Assembly (NCBI RefSeq): GCF_000426285.1
Contig: NZ_AUFB01000001.1
Location: forward strand, 1-64,000
Length of the DNA: 64,000 bases
Source: Rhizobium leucaenae USDA 9039
GTDB lineage: Bacteria; Pseudomonadota; Alphaproteobacteria; Rhizobiales; Rhizobiaceae
Direction: 5' to 3'
Positions 45,133 to 53,763 of the stretch are shown in pieces (position 1 is the first letter of the stretch; the number at the start of each line of letters is the position of its first letter). Made by a program: the position numbers and the translations under genes. A model generated the notes under the pieces. It was not told the origin of the DNA, searched no databases, and was given only the letters and a program-made list of their open reading frames with translations.

Positions 45133-45204
45133 AAGTTGAAGGCTTGGCCGCAAGCCTCCAGAAAATGCGCTTTCATTACAATAGATTATAAGAAAATCGC
45201 CATC

Positions 45205-45220
45205 TGGCACGCCTGTTGCA
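45205..45220 (+). promoter_or_regulatory. Sigma-54 (-24/-12) promoter of dctA
   Basis: TGGCAC (45205-45210), 5 nt and TTGCA (45216-45220) match the RpoN consensus with the required GG/GC spacing. The element lies about 85 nt upstream of the dctA start and downstream of the DctD palindrome. Expression should therefore depend on RpoN and phosphorylated DctD. Confidence 0.9.
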
Positions 45221-45305
45221 ACGATCCGCCAAACAGTCGGAGGCTGTTGAGGATTGGTCGTAGCCCGGAGGGCCGAGGGATCGGTTGGGCATAACGGAGG
45301 ATATC

Positions 45306-46631
45306 ATGATTGTACCCGTCGCTGCCGAGACACACGGCAAACTTCCCTTTTACCGGCATCTCTATGTGCAGGTTCTCGCCGCGATCGCCGCGGGTATCCT
45401 GCTTGGACATTTCTATCCGCAAACCGGCGCATCCTTGCAGCCGCTCGGCGATGCTTTCATCAAGCTAGTGCGCATGGTCATTGCGCCGGTCATCTTCCTG
45501 ACGGTTGCAACCGGCATTGCCGGCATGTCGGACCTGAAGAAATTCGGCCGCGTCGTCGGCAAGGCGCTGCTCTATTTCCTCGTCTTCTCGACGCTGGCTC
45601 TGGTCGTCGGCCTTGTCGTCTCGAATGTCCTGCAGCCGGGCGCCGGCATGCATATCAATCCGGCAACGCTCGATACGAAAGCGGTCAACAACTACGCGGC
45701 CCAGGCGCATGACGCCTCGGTCGTCGGCTTCCTGATGAACATCATTCCGGACACCATCGTCGGAGCTTTCGCCAAGGGCGACATCCTCCAGGTTCTGTTC
45801 TTCTCGGTGATCTTTGGCATCGCGCTTGGCGCCGTCGGCGAGCGGGCGCGTCCGGTGCAGGATTTTCTGCAGGTGCTGACCGCGCCGATCTTCCGTATGG
45901 TCTCGATCCTGATGAAGTTCGCGCCGATCGGTGCATTCGGCGCCATGGCCTTCACCATCGGCAAATACGGCATCGGCACGATCGCCAATCTGGCATTCCT
46001 GATCGGCACCTTCTATCTGACATCGCTGCTGTTCGTCCTCGTCGTGCTCGGCGCCGTCGCCCGCTTCAACGGCTTCTCGATCCTGGCGCTGATCCGCTAC
46101 ATCAAGGAAGAGCTGCTGCTGGTGCTCGGCACCTCCTCTTCGGAAGCTGCGCTGCCCGGCCTGATGAACAAGATGGAACGCGCCGGCTGCAAACGTTCGG
46201 TCGTCGGCCTCGTCATTCCGACGGGCTATTCTTTCAATCTCGACGGCACCAACATCTATATGACGCTGGCGGCCCTCTTCATTGCGCAGGCGACTGACAC
46301 GCCGCTGACCTTCGGCGATCAGATCCTGTTGCTGCTGGTAGCGATGCTGAGCTCCAAGGGTGCGGCGGGTATCACCGGCGCCGGCTTCATCACGCTTGCC
46401 GCCACGCTCTCGGTTATCCCCTCGGTTCCGATCGCCGGCATGGCGCTGATCCTGGGTATCGACCGCTTCATGTCGGAATGCCGCGCGCTGACCAATCTCG
46501 TCGGCAACGCCGTTGCGACCGTCGTCGTCGCACGCTGGGAGAACGAGCTCGACCAGTCGAAATTCTCGGCCGCCATGGCCGGACAATTGACGGACGACTT
46601 CGAGACGCCTGCGCTGCAAGCGGCCGAATAA
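45306..46631 (+). CDS. dctA: C4-dicarboxylate transporter
   Basis: This 441-residue symporter of the DAACS family takes up succinate, fumarate and malate across the inner membrane; it is essential for feeding nitrogen-fixing bacteroids in legume nodules. The N-terminus [20 protein letters not shown] and [25 protein letters not shown], read in parts, match rhizobial DctA. The re-entrant-loop signatures [14 protein letters not shown] and [20 protein letters not shown] are intact. The ATG at 45306 is 5 nt after GGAGG; an ATG 21 nt upstream lacks such a site. A terminator follows the stop. Confidence 0.96.
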   Translation: MIVPVAAETHGKLPFYRHLYVQVLAAIAAGILLGHFYPQTGASLQPLGDAFIKLVRMVIAPVIFLTVATGIAGMSDLKKFGRVVGKALLYFLVFSTLALVVGLVVSNVLQPGAGMHINPATLDTKAVNNYAAQAHDASVVGFLMNIIPDTIVGAFAKGDILQVLFFSVIFGIALGAVGERARPVQDFLQVLTAPIFRMVSILMKFAPIGAFGAMAFTIGKYGIGTIANLAFLIGTFYLTSLLFVLVVLGAVARFNGFSILALIRYIKEELLLVLGTSSSEAALPGLMNKMERAGCKRSVVGLVIPTGYSFNLDGTNIYMTLAALFIAQATDTPLTFGDQILLLLVAMLSSKGAAGITGAGFITLAATLSVIPSVPIAGMALILGIDRFMSECRALTNLVGNAVATVVVARWENELDQSKFSAAMAGQLTDDFETPALQAAE

Positions 46632-46662
46632 GTCGCGATCGGCATTTTCGGAAAAATGCGAG

Positions 46663-46692
46663 AACGGCCCCCTTCCACGGAGGGCCGTTTTT
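46663..46692 (+). terminator. Intrinsic terminator of dctA
   Basis: AACGGCCC (46663-46670) pairs with GGGCCGTT (46682-46689) around an 11-nt loop and is followed by a short T run, 32 nt after the dctA stop. A second, AT-rich inverted repeat (GCATTTT/AAAATGC) lies just before it. Confidence 0.8.
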
Positions 46693-47050
46693 AGTTCCAC
46701 AGTTCCGATGGCTCAAAGGCTGGTTTTTTGATTTCACTGCCACGCTGACCGAGATGGGTGCTCGAATTAGGCCGGAACATCGGTCGCTATCAGACGTTAG
46801 CCTTAACACTGCAGGCCGTGCCAAACGGACGTGATGGTGCTGAAGAACATGGAGATTTTTCCGTTTTCTCTCCATGGCCGACGAATTGGCAGGCGAGCTT
46901 CCTATCCATCCGGTCTGCACCCCTGCTCTTTCATCGATGGAGAACAGCATGGACGAGAGCTTCAAGCTTTGTCGGCCGGTTCCGATCGCAACAGCCGGCA
47001 ATTCCGACGACGAATACATCGCAAGTATGGTGTCTTCGTCGGCAGGATCG

Positions 47051-47422
47051 GTGAGCATACCGCCATCTTCGCTGAAATCCTGTGCACCGCGGCGGCCGCT
47101 TGGACGGTTTCTGCTCATAGCGGCTGCACTGACCTTTGCGATGCCGGTGGTCACGTCCGCGCAACAGCTACAGATGCCGAACAGCGACCGCTGCAGGGCT
47201 CCCGATGCCAATAAACAGAGCGAAGGTGAACACCAAAACCTGCCATCCCCGTCTGATGATAACGCCAGTAAAGAGCTTTCGGACTGCGGCGGCGTGCTGA
47301 AACCGCCAACGACCGGAGATAGCGCAATGGAAAAGCCGGCACCGAAGGGTGGTAAGATGCCGGTTATTCCGCCTAGCGCCGTACCGGGCCAGCAGGAGCA
47401 GCAGACGCCGGAAGTGAAGTAA
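47051..47422 (+). CDS. Hypothetical exported protein, Pro-rich
   Basis: This protein of about 123 residues has a basic N-terminus (PRRPLGR) and a hydrophobic signal-like stretch (FLLIAAALTFAMPVVTSAQQ, probable cut after TSA). The mature region is low-complexity, with LSDCGGVLKPPTTGD and a tail rich in Pro, Lys and Gln. The frame is open from 46874, but a GTG at 47051 with AGGA 5 nt upstream puts the signal peptide at the usual place, so I prefer it. The region before it (46693-47050) shows no gene I can support. Function is unknown; the two cysteines of the mature part could form a disulphide. Confidence 0.55.
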   Translation: MSIPPSSLKSCAPRRPLGRFLLIAAALTFAMPVVTSAQQLQMPNSDRCRAPDANKQSEGEHQNLPSPSDDNASKELSDCGGVLKPPTTGDSAMEKPAPKGGKMPVIPPSAVPGQQEQQTPEVK

Positions 47423-47437
47423 TCCGCTATGGCGCCT

Positions 47438-47581
47438 TTATGGTTTCGGTTCCGGTTGTTCGATGGTCTTCTGTGCCACCTGCGAATCCTGGTTCTTGCC
47501 GGTGACAAAGGGCTTGATGACGAGGATGCTGAGGATCGAGGCCACCATCAATCCGATAATGATGATCAACAATGCGCGCAT
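47438..47581 (-). CDS. Small single-span membrane protein (47 residues)
   Basis: On the minus strand an ATG at 47581 opens a 47-codon frame. The product starts MRALLIIIIGLMVASILSIL, a clear membrane helix, and ends in a short charged tail, QKTIEQPEPKP. Transcription is from the same strand as the BON-domain gene 15 nt upstream, so they probably form one operon. No family is recognised. The ribosome binding site is weak (AGGCAGGC). Confidence 0.5.
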   Translation of the reverse strand: MRALLIIIIGLMVASILSILVIKPFVTGKNQDSQVAQKTIEQPEPKP

Positions 47582-47596
47582 GCCTGCCTACGCTTT

Positions 47597-47890
47597 CTAT
47601 CGCGGCTTACGAATACAGAGGTTACTATCGTGGCCGCTGATGCCGCTCACCTGACGCGAGTGGGTCTCGATGCGTCGCTTCACCTCGTCGTTTTCGACTG
47701 ATCCTTCGAGGAGAACACGGCCGTCACTGACCGTGACGAAGATGCCGCTGATATCCAGCAGCGGGTCTTCGCTCAATCTTCTTTGGATTTCGGCGCGGAT
47801 TTCCGCATCCGGCCGCCATTGCGACTCGGAGGCCTTGAATGGGTTTTTCTCAGAGCTTGTCGACGCATGTGACGTGTGATGACGTTGCAT
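47597..47890 (-). CDS. BON-domain protein
   Basis: This 97-residue protein has one BON domain (about 28-93), seen as DAEIRAEIQRRLSEDPLLDISGI, read in parts, then VTVSDGRVLLEGSVENDEVKRRIE. BON domains bind phospholipids and occur in osmotic- or envelope-stress proteins such as OsmY. This copy lacks a signal peptide, so it may be cytoplasmic. The start at 47890 has a strong AAGGAGG 6 nt upstream. It is followed by the small membrane protein gene and preceded on the same strand by another hypothetical gene. Confidence 0.83.
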   Translation of the reverse strand: MQRHHTSHASTSSEKNPFKASESQWRPDAEIRAEIQRRLSEDPLLDISGIFVTVSDGRVLLEGSVENDEVKRRIETHSRQVSGISGHDSNLCIRKPR

Positions 47891-47973
47891 GACGCCCTCC
47901 TTTCGTTGGGCTCATGAACGCAACAAGAAAAACGCGATAAGGTTCCATATGGCGGTCTGCGTTCGGGAGCAGT

Positions 47974-48336
47974 CTAGCGAGTCCTAAGAATCCCATGCAG
48001 CAAAAAGCCCGCGAGGCCGCCGATCGCCAGCATCGCGACATTGCGCGTTGTATGGTGCTCGCGCGGCTGCGAAGCTCTGACTGCCTCTGCAATCCGGCCG
48101 GCCGCCGCATCCAGGGCCTGCTGGCGCTGCCTGTCGCAATCCGGGGTGTCTGTTGACCGCGAGTCGTCGCTGCCCGGTTCCGAGTAGGTGAAATTTATGT
48201 CCAGCGTCTCGATACCCGGCGCCAGCGTATCGATCTCTCCGGAACCGCCCGCAGCCTGATCGAGGGCCTGCTGCGTACGGATATCGGCGTCTGCGGAGGG
48301 GGCGTCGTTCGTTTTCATCTCTCTGGTTCTTGCCAT
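47974..48336 (-). CDS. Hypothetical protein with C-terminal membrane anchor
   Basis: This 120-residue protein is mostly polar and acidic (two AALD/QALD-containing helices, RTQQALDQAAG and RQQALDAAAG, are similar to each other). It ends in one hydrophobic segment, NVAMLAIGGLAGFLLHGIL, with an RTR tail. The ATG at 48336 follows AAAGGAGG, a near-perfect ribosome binding site. I do not recognise a family. It lies between MgtC-like and BON-domain genes on the same strand, which suggests an envelope-related role. Confidence 0.65.
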   Translation of the reverse strand: MARTREMKTNDAPSADADIRTQQALDQAAGGSGEIDTLAPGIETLDINFTYSEPGSDDSRSTDTPDCDRQRQQALDAAAGRIAEAVRASQPREHHTTRNVAMLAIGGLAGFLLHGILRTR

Positions 48337-48415
48337 GACATCCTCCTTTCATTCGAAGGGCAAACCATCGCCGCGCAAGAATGTTCCCTGTGAGCATTCC
48401 CGGGTATTTTGATGA

Positions 48416-49141
48416 TCACGCGGTCGTTGTCATCATCTCGAAAGACACGACTTTGTAGCGCTCTTCGACAGTAGTCAGTAGCTCCGACGCGCCGCCGCCG
48501 GCCCCCGCGTGCTTCCATCGGACTTGAAAGGTGGCATGAACCGTGCCGTCGTATTCGTTTATCGATTTGTCGGTAAAACAGAAGGAGTATCCGAGTGGAC
48601 TGAACTCGGTTTCGATCTTTTCCATATAGGTGCTGCCGGCAAGCTCGATCACCATGCGCGCCTTTTGCCGATGCGATATCAACTCGTCGAACCATTTGAA
48701 GGGCGAGAGCACGATAAAGGCCGCAACGGCGCCGGCGGACCCGACCACCAACTGCCCGCCACCGATGCACAGGCCGATCGCCGTCATGATCCAGAGCGTT
48801 GCCGCTGTCGTCACCCCCGTTATTAAATCGCCGCGCTTGAGGATGGCGCCGCCGCCGATAAAGCCGACACCCGTCAGTATGCCGAGCGGAAAGCGCAGGA
48901 TGTCCATGGAGGCGAATGATTGCGGTGTCTTGCCCATCGTCGAAAGCAGCAGATTGGCCTGAATCATAGTCAAGCAGGCCGCCAAGCCCACCAGGATCGT
49001 CGTGCGGAACCCGGCAGCATGTCCGCCGGCCTCGCGATTGAGGCCGATCAGCGCGCCGGCTGCGACGACCAATAGGAGACGGCCCGCGATGTCCATCCAA
49101 GTGGGGTTCAAAGGCATGAGTTCGATCATCGTGCTCGACAC
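48416..49141 (-). CDS. MgtC/SapB-family membrane protein
   Basis: This protein of about 241 residues has four to five N-terminal helices carrying the MgtC signature: AGALIGLNREAGGHAAGFRTTILVGLAACLTM, then GVGFIGGGAILKRGDLITGVTTAATLW, read in parts. A soluble C-terminal domain from about residue 145 (ARMVIELAGSTYMEKIETEF) follows. MgtC proteins act in low-magnesium or acid adaptation and modulate F-ATPase or phosphate uptake in pathogens. I start at GTG 49141, preceded by GAGGAGGG at the right distance; an ATG at 49129 is the alternative. Confidence 0.85.
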   Translation of the reverse strand: MSSTMIELMPLNPTWMDIAGRLLLVVAAGALIGLNREAGGHAAGFRTTILVGLAACLTMIQANLLLSTMGKTPQSFASMDILRFPLGILTGVGFIGGGAILKRGDLITGVTTAATLWIMTAIGLCIGGGQLVVGSAGAVAAFIVLSPFKWFDELISHRQKARMVIELAGSTYMEKIETEFSPLGYSFCFTDKSINEYDGTVHATFQVRWKHAGAGGGASELLTTVEERYKVVSFEMMTTTA

Positions 49142-49275
49142 TTCACCCTCCTCGCATCCGTTTCGCCGCCGATCTTTAATGCCGGAACAAAGCTGGGGCG
49201 ATTTCGTTCCGCCCACGAGGAGATGAACGGGCTCCGCCGGCATTGCGCGCCCCGTGAAACGTCAGGAGAACGCAC

Positions 49276-49503
49276 ATGACCATGACCGCAAAAGACATCG
49301 TCTCCGTTCTTGGACCTGTCGATGAGACCCTGATGGCCAATATCTCCGCGACTGGCGCAACGCTTGGGGAGCTTGCGGAGGCCTGGGCCTGGGTCAACAG
49401 TGACGAGGCGCTGATCGGCGAGGGCAGGACGCTGCCGAGCGGCAAGGTGGCGGAGCTTGTCGATCTGCTCTCTGCCGAGGAAGAAGACGACTTCGAGATG
49501 TAA
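49276..49503 (+). CDS. Hypothetical 75-residue acidic protein
   Basis: This small acidic protein reads MTMTAKDIVSVLGPVDETL, then LAEAWAWVNSDEALIGEGR and LSAEEEDDFEM at the end. The ATG at 49276 is 6 nt after GGAGAA. It has a helical pattern without membrane segments. I do not recognise a family with certainty. It is divergent from the MgtC-like gene. The 173 bp after it hold a GGCCCTC/GAGGGCC inverted repeat without a T tract. Confidence 0.6.
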   Translation: MTMTAKDIVSVLGPVDETLMANISATGATLGELAEAWAWVNSDEALIGEGRTLPSGKVAELVDLLSAEEEDDFEM

Positions 49504-49676
49504 TTTCGGTTTCCGCGCTGCGGACGGGAACAGATCGGCGCTTCGCCTGTTGGTGTAGCAGGCCCTCAGAGGAGGGCCGTGACCATCGGGAACCGGGCGC
49601 CGCCCGATCTAAGGTCGCTGGAGAGATTGTCCTGTGGCTACCGCCCGGGACGAGGCGTCCGCTCATGGAGGAACCA

Positions 49677-50111
49677 ATGAAAGTTCGAGACGCCATGACG
49701 CACGACGTGCGCATAACCAATCCTAACGAGACAATCCTGCAGGCCGCCCAGACGATGGCGGATCTCGACGCCGGCGTTCTGCCTGTCGGCGACCATGATC
49801 GCCTGGTTGGCATGATCACCGACCGTGATATCGCCATCCGCGGTATTGCCGAGGGCAAGGGACCGGACACGAAGGTCCGCGATGTCATGACATCCGAGGT
49901 CAAATATTGCTTCGATGATCAGGAGATCGATGAGGTCTGCCGCAACATGGGTAACATAAAAGTCCGTCGTCTGCCGGTGCTGGATCACAGCAAGCGGCTG
50001 GTCGGCATTCTCTCGCTCGGCGATATCGCCTTAGCGCAAAGCAACGGCAGTGCCGGCCAAGCGCTGAGCGGCATTTCGCGCCACGGCGGAGAACATAGCC
50101 AGACGGCGTGA
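49677..50111 (+). CDS. CBS-domain pair protein
   Basis: This 144-residue protein is made of two CBS domains (Bateman module): MKVRDAMTHDVRITNPNETI to MITDRDIAIRG, and KVRDVMTSEVKYCFDDQEI to LPVLDHSKRLVGILSLGDIAL. Stand-alone Bateman modules bind adenine nucleotides and act as energy sensors for partner proteins. The ATG at 49677 lies 5 nt after GGAGG; an earlier in-frame ATG at 49665 overlaps that ribosome binding site. It is followed by pcm after 33 nt on the same strand. Confidence 0.88.
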   Translation: MKVRDAMTHDVRITNPNETILQAAQTMADLDAGVLPVGDHDRLVGMITDRDIAIRGIAEGKGPDTKVRDVMTSEVKYCFDDQEIDEVCRNMGNIKVRRLPVLDHSKRLVGILSLGDIALAQSNGSAGQALSGISRHGGEHSQTA

Positions 50112-50144
50112 ACAACGACATGTTCCCGACGTAGGACAGCCGGC

Positions 50145-50789
50145 ATGCACGAGCGTCTTCGTATGGTGGAAAATCAGATCGCCGGGCGCGGCATTCGCGA
50201 TCCGGCGCTGCTCAATGCCATGCGGCTGATACCGCGGGAGATGTTCGTCGAGAAGGGTTTCGAGATGTTTGCCTATAACGACAGCCCGCTGCCGATCGGC
50301 AGGGGGCAGACGATCTCTCAGCCCTATATGGTCGCGCTGATGATTGAGGCAGCCGAAATCAAACCCGACGATACGGTTCTCGAAATCGGCGCAGGGCTTG
50401 GCTATGCGACTGCCATCCTCAGCCGCATGGCGGGCCGTGTCTTTGCCGTGGAGCGCCATGCCTCGCTGGCGGCTGGCGCTTCCGAACGACTGCAACGTCT
50501 CGGCTATGGCAATATCGATTTGCGTTGTGGAGACGGTTCAAAAGGGTGGCCGAAAGCTGCCCCGTTCAGCGCTATCCTTGTCTCGGCCGCCGCGCCGGAG
50601 GTGCCGCAGGCCTTGAAAGAGCAATTGGCGACAGGCGGCCGGCTGGTCATCCCTGTGGGACCGGAAGGGCACAGGCAAACCCTTATGAAAATCGTCCGTA
50701 AAGGCCCGGATGATTTTGCCACTCAAACCCTGGGTGCCGTGATTTTCGTGCCGCTGATCAGCGAACAAGGCGGAACTGAAGATTTATAG
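50145..50789 (+). CDS. pcm: Protein-L-isoaspartate O-methyltransferase
   Basis: This 214-residue SAM-dependent enzyme repairs isoaspartyl residues in damaged proteins. The family markers are VPRE-like IPREMFV, the PIMT-specific substrate motif GQTISQPYMVALM (about 54-66) and the SAM motif VLEIGAGLGYATAIL (about 78-92). LVIPVGPEG near residue 165 fits the usual C-terminal pattern. It follows the CBS gene by 33 nt and fits the stress-related content of the region. Confidence 0.92.
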   Translation: MHERLRMVENQIAGRGIRDPALLNAMRLIPREMFVEKGFEMFAYNDSPLPIGRGQTISQPYMVALMIEAAEIKPDDTVLEIGAGLGYATAILSRMAGRVFAVERHASLAAGASERLQRLGYGNIDLRCGDGSKGWPKAAPFSAILVSAAAPEVPQALKEQLATGGRLVIPVGPEGHRQTLMKIVRKGPDDFATQTLGAVIFVPLISEQGGTEDL

Positions 50790-50844
50790 TGGATGACGTC
50801 GCTTCTGCCACGAGGTAAGCATCCCCATCTGCGCATTTCGTCAT

Positions 50845-50862
50845 TTTGCAAGCGCGTGCAAA
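50845..50862. promoter_or_regulatory. Palindrome upstream of the LacI-type gene, possible operator
   Basis: TTTGCA-AGCGCG-TGCAAA is an inverted repeat with 6-bp arms and a central CG-containing spacer, about 120 bp before the LacI-family gene. The arms extend to an imperfect ATTTTGCA/TGCAAATG. LacI regulators often bind such sites with TTGCAA-like arms. It may mediate autoregulation. Confidence 0.4.
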
Positions 50863-50982
50863 TGCCGCACAACTCAATGTATCCGTCAACAGCTTTCTTC
50901 ATGAAACTGTCATGACGGCGGCTCACAGGATGATGCACGCAATTGCAAAACTCAGCAAACTACATGGCGGCAGGAGAGAAGC

Positions 50983-51996
50983 GTGTCGCAGAAAGTGTTC
51001 GTGAGCGCCCAGGAGGTGGCAGACCGCGCGGGTGTCTCCCGCTCGGCCGTTTCGCGCACGTTCACACCGGGAGCGAGCGTATCGCCGGAGACGCGCCAGA
51101 AAGTGGTCGAGGCAGCCGAGGCACTCGGCTATCACGTCAATCATCTTGCTCGCGGGCTGATGCGCAACGAAAGCGGCATCGTCTGCCTGATCGTCTCCGA
51201 CATGGCCACGCCACATCGCTCCGGCCTGATCAAGACGCTGACCCAGGAATTGCAGCACAGCGGCAAGATTGCAATGCTCGTCAACACCGATCTCTTGGAT
51301 GGCAGTGTGGACCTGGCGCTGCGCCAGGCGATCCGCTACCGCGCCGATGCCTCGATCATTCTTTCGGGAATGCCTGACAAATCGATCACGCAACTCTGCC
51401 TGAAAAACGGTCAGCGATTGGTATTGATCAACTGCGACGACGAGCAGAACGGGCCTCTACGGATCAATCTCGATGACGAAGAGGCCGCCGGCCGTGTCGT
51501 CACGGCCTTCCTTCGCGCCGGCTGCCGAAGGCTCGCCTTCGCCAATTCGGAGGCCGGTACGCCAAGCCTCATGGCAAGGGAAAACGGCTTCGTCGCCGCC
51601 GCGAGGGCCCATGGCTTGGAGGTCGTCGTCGCGCGTCATGGGGGGACAAACTATGAGAGCGGCAGGATTCTGGCGCAGCGGCTTCTCACGCTTGCCGAGC
51701 GGCCGGATGCCGTTTTCTGTGCAACCGATCTCCTTGCCTGCGGCTTCATAGATGCTGCCCGCCATCAGTTTTTCATCCGGGTTCCCGACCAACTTTGTGT
51801 TGCCGGCTTCGACGATATCGAACAGGCCTCCTGGGCCTCTTATCAACTGACGACCTTCGCCCAGCCGCTTGCTGCGATCGCGCGGGAGGCGGTCTCATGG
51901 CTGGAAAGCAGCGACGCCGCAAAGCCGGAAGGACAGGCACGTGCCATCCGCCTTCACGCCGATCTCGTGTGGCGCGGCTCGATCAGGGGTGGCTGA
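50983..51996 (+). CDS. LacI-family transcriptional regulator
   Basis: This 337-residue regulator has the N-terminal LacI helix-turn-helix and hinge (SAQEVADRAGVSRSAVSRTF, then VSPETRQKVVEAAEALGYHVN, and hinge ARGLMRNES). A sugar-binding-protein-like effector domain follows, with VCLIVSDM near 70, PDAVFCATDLLACGF and QLCVAGFDDIEQASW. Translation starts at GTG 50983, 6 nt after GGAGAGAAG. No sugar gene is adjacent; the next gene encodes a Nudix protein. It may regulate a distant sugar operon. The effector is unknown. Confidence 0.88.
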   Translation: MSQKVFVSAQEVADRAGVSRSAVSRTFTPGASVSPETRQKVVEAAEALGYHVNHLARGLMRNESGIVCLIVSDMATPHRSGLIKTLTQELQHSGKIAMLVNTDLLDGSVDLALRQAIRYRADASIILSGMPDKSITQLCLKNGQRLVLINCDDEQNGPLRINLDDEEAAGRVVTAFLRAGCRRLAFANSEAGTPSLMARENGFVAAARAHGLEVVVARHGGTNYESGRILAQRLLTLAERPDAVFCATDLLACGFIDAARHQFFIRVPDQLCVAGFDDIEQASWASYQLTTFAQPLAAIAREAVSWLESSDAAKPEGQARAIRLHADLVWRGSIRGG

Positions 51997-52000
51997 CGGC

Positions 52001-52534
52001 ATGGCGCCTTCGATCTCAAACCAAACGAAATCCTCCAGAACAACGGATAGACTTCTGTCCGATCTCGCTTCCTACGCGGATGCGCTGTTCCACGGTGCCA
52101 TCTACGAACAATATGCGGCGATCTGCTACCGGCGAAATCGGGAGCTTGGCACAACGGAAGTGCTTGTCGTCACCAGCCGCGAAAGCGGGCGCTGGGTTGT
52201 TCCCAAGGGCTGGCCGATAAAAGGGAAAAAGCCATACGAAGTGGCCTCAATCGAGGCTTTCGAGGAAGCCGGCGTCAGCGGCAAGATCAAGAAGAAACCG
52301 TTCGGCTATTTCACCTACCTGAAGCAGCTCGCCGAGGGGAACCGCGTTCCCTGTATCGTGCAGTTGCATCTGCTCGAGGTCGAAAAAACCTACGAGAATT
52401 TTCCGGAAAGAGATCAACGCCGCAGCGAATGGGTCTCCTTCACTGAAGCCGCAAGCCGCGTGCGCGAACCGGAACTTAAGGGCCTGCTTCTGACGGCGGA
52501 GCAAAAATTGCGGCGGTCGAAAGGGAAGAAGTAG
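52001..52534 (+). CDS. Nudix-family hydrolase with atypical Nudix box
   Basis: This 177-residue protein carries the diphosphoinositol-polyphosphatase-like pattern RWVVPKGWPIKGKKPYEVASIEAFEEAGV, read in parts. Relative to the canonical Nudix box (GX5EX7REUXEEXGU), the first Glu position is Lys and the Arg is Ile, while the metal-binding EEAG is kept. Many rhizobial relatives show a similar PKGWPxKG variant. The ATG at 52001 lies 4 nt after the LacI stop, so the two genes are probably co-transcribed. It converges on the exporter operon, with 25 bp between the stops. Confidence 0.85.
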   Translation: MAPSISNQTKSSRTTDRLLSDLASYADALFHGAIYEQYAAICYRRNRELGTTEVLVVTSRESGRWVVPKGWPIKGKKPYEVASIEAFEEAGVSGKIKKKPFGYFTYLKQLAEGNRVPCIVQLHLLEVEKTYENFPERDQRRSEWVSFTEAASRVREPELKGLLLTAEQKLRRSKGKK

Positions 52535-52559
52535 CATTTGGCTACGCTTCACCCATGCA

Positions 52560-53759
52560 TCAACCAACCCCCGTTCGTCCGCTCATCGCCAGCCGCAGTG
52601 GAATGCGCGCTGCAGCCAGCGCCGGCAATGCGCCGCCGATAGCGCCGATGATCAGGGACAGCCAAACGGCCTTCATCACCAGCGAGGGAGACAAGACCAG
52701 TTGAAAGCCGATCTGAGTGTGATCAGCGCTCATCGTTGAAGCGGTCCAACCGTTGAGGACGACATAGGAAAAGCCGACGCCGACCAGGCATCCGAAACAA
52801 GTCAGGATCATCGCTTCGATCCATGTCCCGGCAAAAGCGGCACGCCGGCTGAAGCCAATTGCCCGCACGGTGGCGATCTCGGTGCTCCGATCCGACACGG
52901 ACGTGAACATGGTCGTCATCGCGCCGACCACCGCGCCCGCGGCCATGACTACTGCCAGCGGCCAGCCGAAAAGAAGGATCAGTTTCGACGTGCGTTCTGC
53001 AAGTCCCGCAAAATAATCCCGCTCGGAGCGCAGTGTCAGCCCAATCTGCGGCATATTTGCTGCCACAGACTGCAGAGCCGGCAAGGCCTCTGGGTTGGTG
53101 AGCTTGATCCTGACGCTCTGGACTAGATTGGGGCGGTTGAACAGCGTCTGCACCACGTCGATATCCGCCAGCATCTCGGATTCGAAGACGGATCCGCCGG
53201 AGTCGAAAATACCGACGACTGTCCATTTCGATGTGCCGAACGTGAGCTGCTGGCCAATCTCTAATGCTTTGTAATCACGGGCCAGCCGCCGTCCGACGAC
53301 GATCTCGCTGGTGCCGGGGCTGAACATGCGGCCGTGCACAATTCTCACATTTGGACGGAGGTTGAGCCCGAAGGGGCCAATTCCACGCAAAGACAGCGCG
53401 GAAAGCAATCCGCCGGCCTTTTCCGGCACATCCACCGGTACGACCATTTCCGCCGACATCTCAGGAGTCCCCGCATCGGTCGCGATGCCGGCAGCGTCAT
53501 CGAGATAGTGAAGCTGAGACGCTTCGATCCGGCTGCCAAGCTCCGTCGCAGCACCTTTGCCAAGCGCAATGGCGATATCCGCCGAGCCGGCTTGCAGCAG
53601 GGAGGTCCGGAAACCGTTCGACATCGCCAGGAAGCCGAGCAGAACCGTGACCACCATCGCAACGGAAAATACGAGGGAAAGAGAAATCCACATGCGGCGG
53701 CGGAGCGACTTAAGATTGGATAGGATCAAAGCTACGGACTGATCAATGATCGTGCTCAT
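52560..53759 (-). CDS. FtsX-type ABC exporter permease (second subunit)
   Basis: This 399-residue membrane protein has the MacB/LolC-type plan: an N-terminal helix (LVFSAVMVVTVLLGFLAM), a large periplasmic domain (about 45-265) and three C-terminal helices with FGWPLAVVMAAGAVVGAMTTMFTSVSDRSTEIATVRAIGFSR, read in parts. The RSTEIATVRAIG block is the FtsX-domain coupling motif. It follows the other permease by 4 nt and forms a heterodimer with it in an ATPase-driven periplasmic extrusion system. Confidence 0.88.
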   Translation of the reverse strand: MSTIIDQSVALILSNLKSLRRRMWISLSLVFSVAMVVTVLLGFLAMSNGFRTSLLQAGSADIAIALGKGAATELGSRIEASQLHYLDDAAGIATDAGTPEMSAEMVVPVDVPEKAGGLLSALSLRGIGPFGLNLRPNVRIVHGRMFSPGTSEIVVGRRLARDYKALEIGQQLTFGTSKWTVVGIFDSGGSVFESEMLADIDVVQTLFNRPNLVQSVRIKLTNPEALPALQSVAANMPQIGLTLRSERDYFAGLAERTSKLILLFGWPLAVVMAAGAVVGAMTTMFTSVSDRSTEIATVRAIGFSRRAAFAGTWIEAMILTCFGCLVGVGFSYVVLNGWTASTMSADHTQIGFQLVLSPSLVMKAVWLSLIIGAIGGALPALAAARIPLRLAMSGRTGVG

Positions 53760-53763
53760 CGGC

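Noticed and set aside
46874..47050. Longer N-terminus for the exported protein at 47051
   Set aside because: It would place the signal peptide about 75 residues into the protein and lacks similarity to secreted proteins; the GTG at 47051 has a suitable ribosome binding site.
49504..49676. GGCCCTC/GAGGGCC inverted repeat before the CBS gene as a terminator
   Set aside because: The stem is followed by GTGACC, not by a T tract, so a terminator call is not supported.
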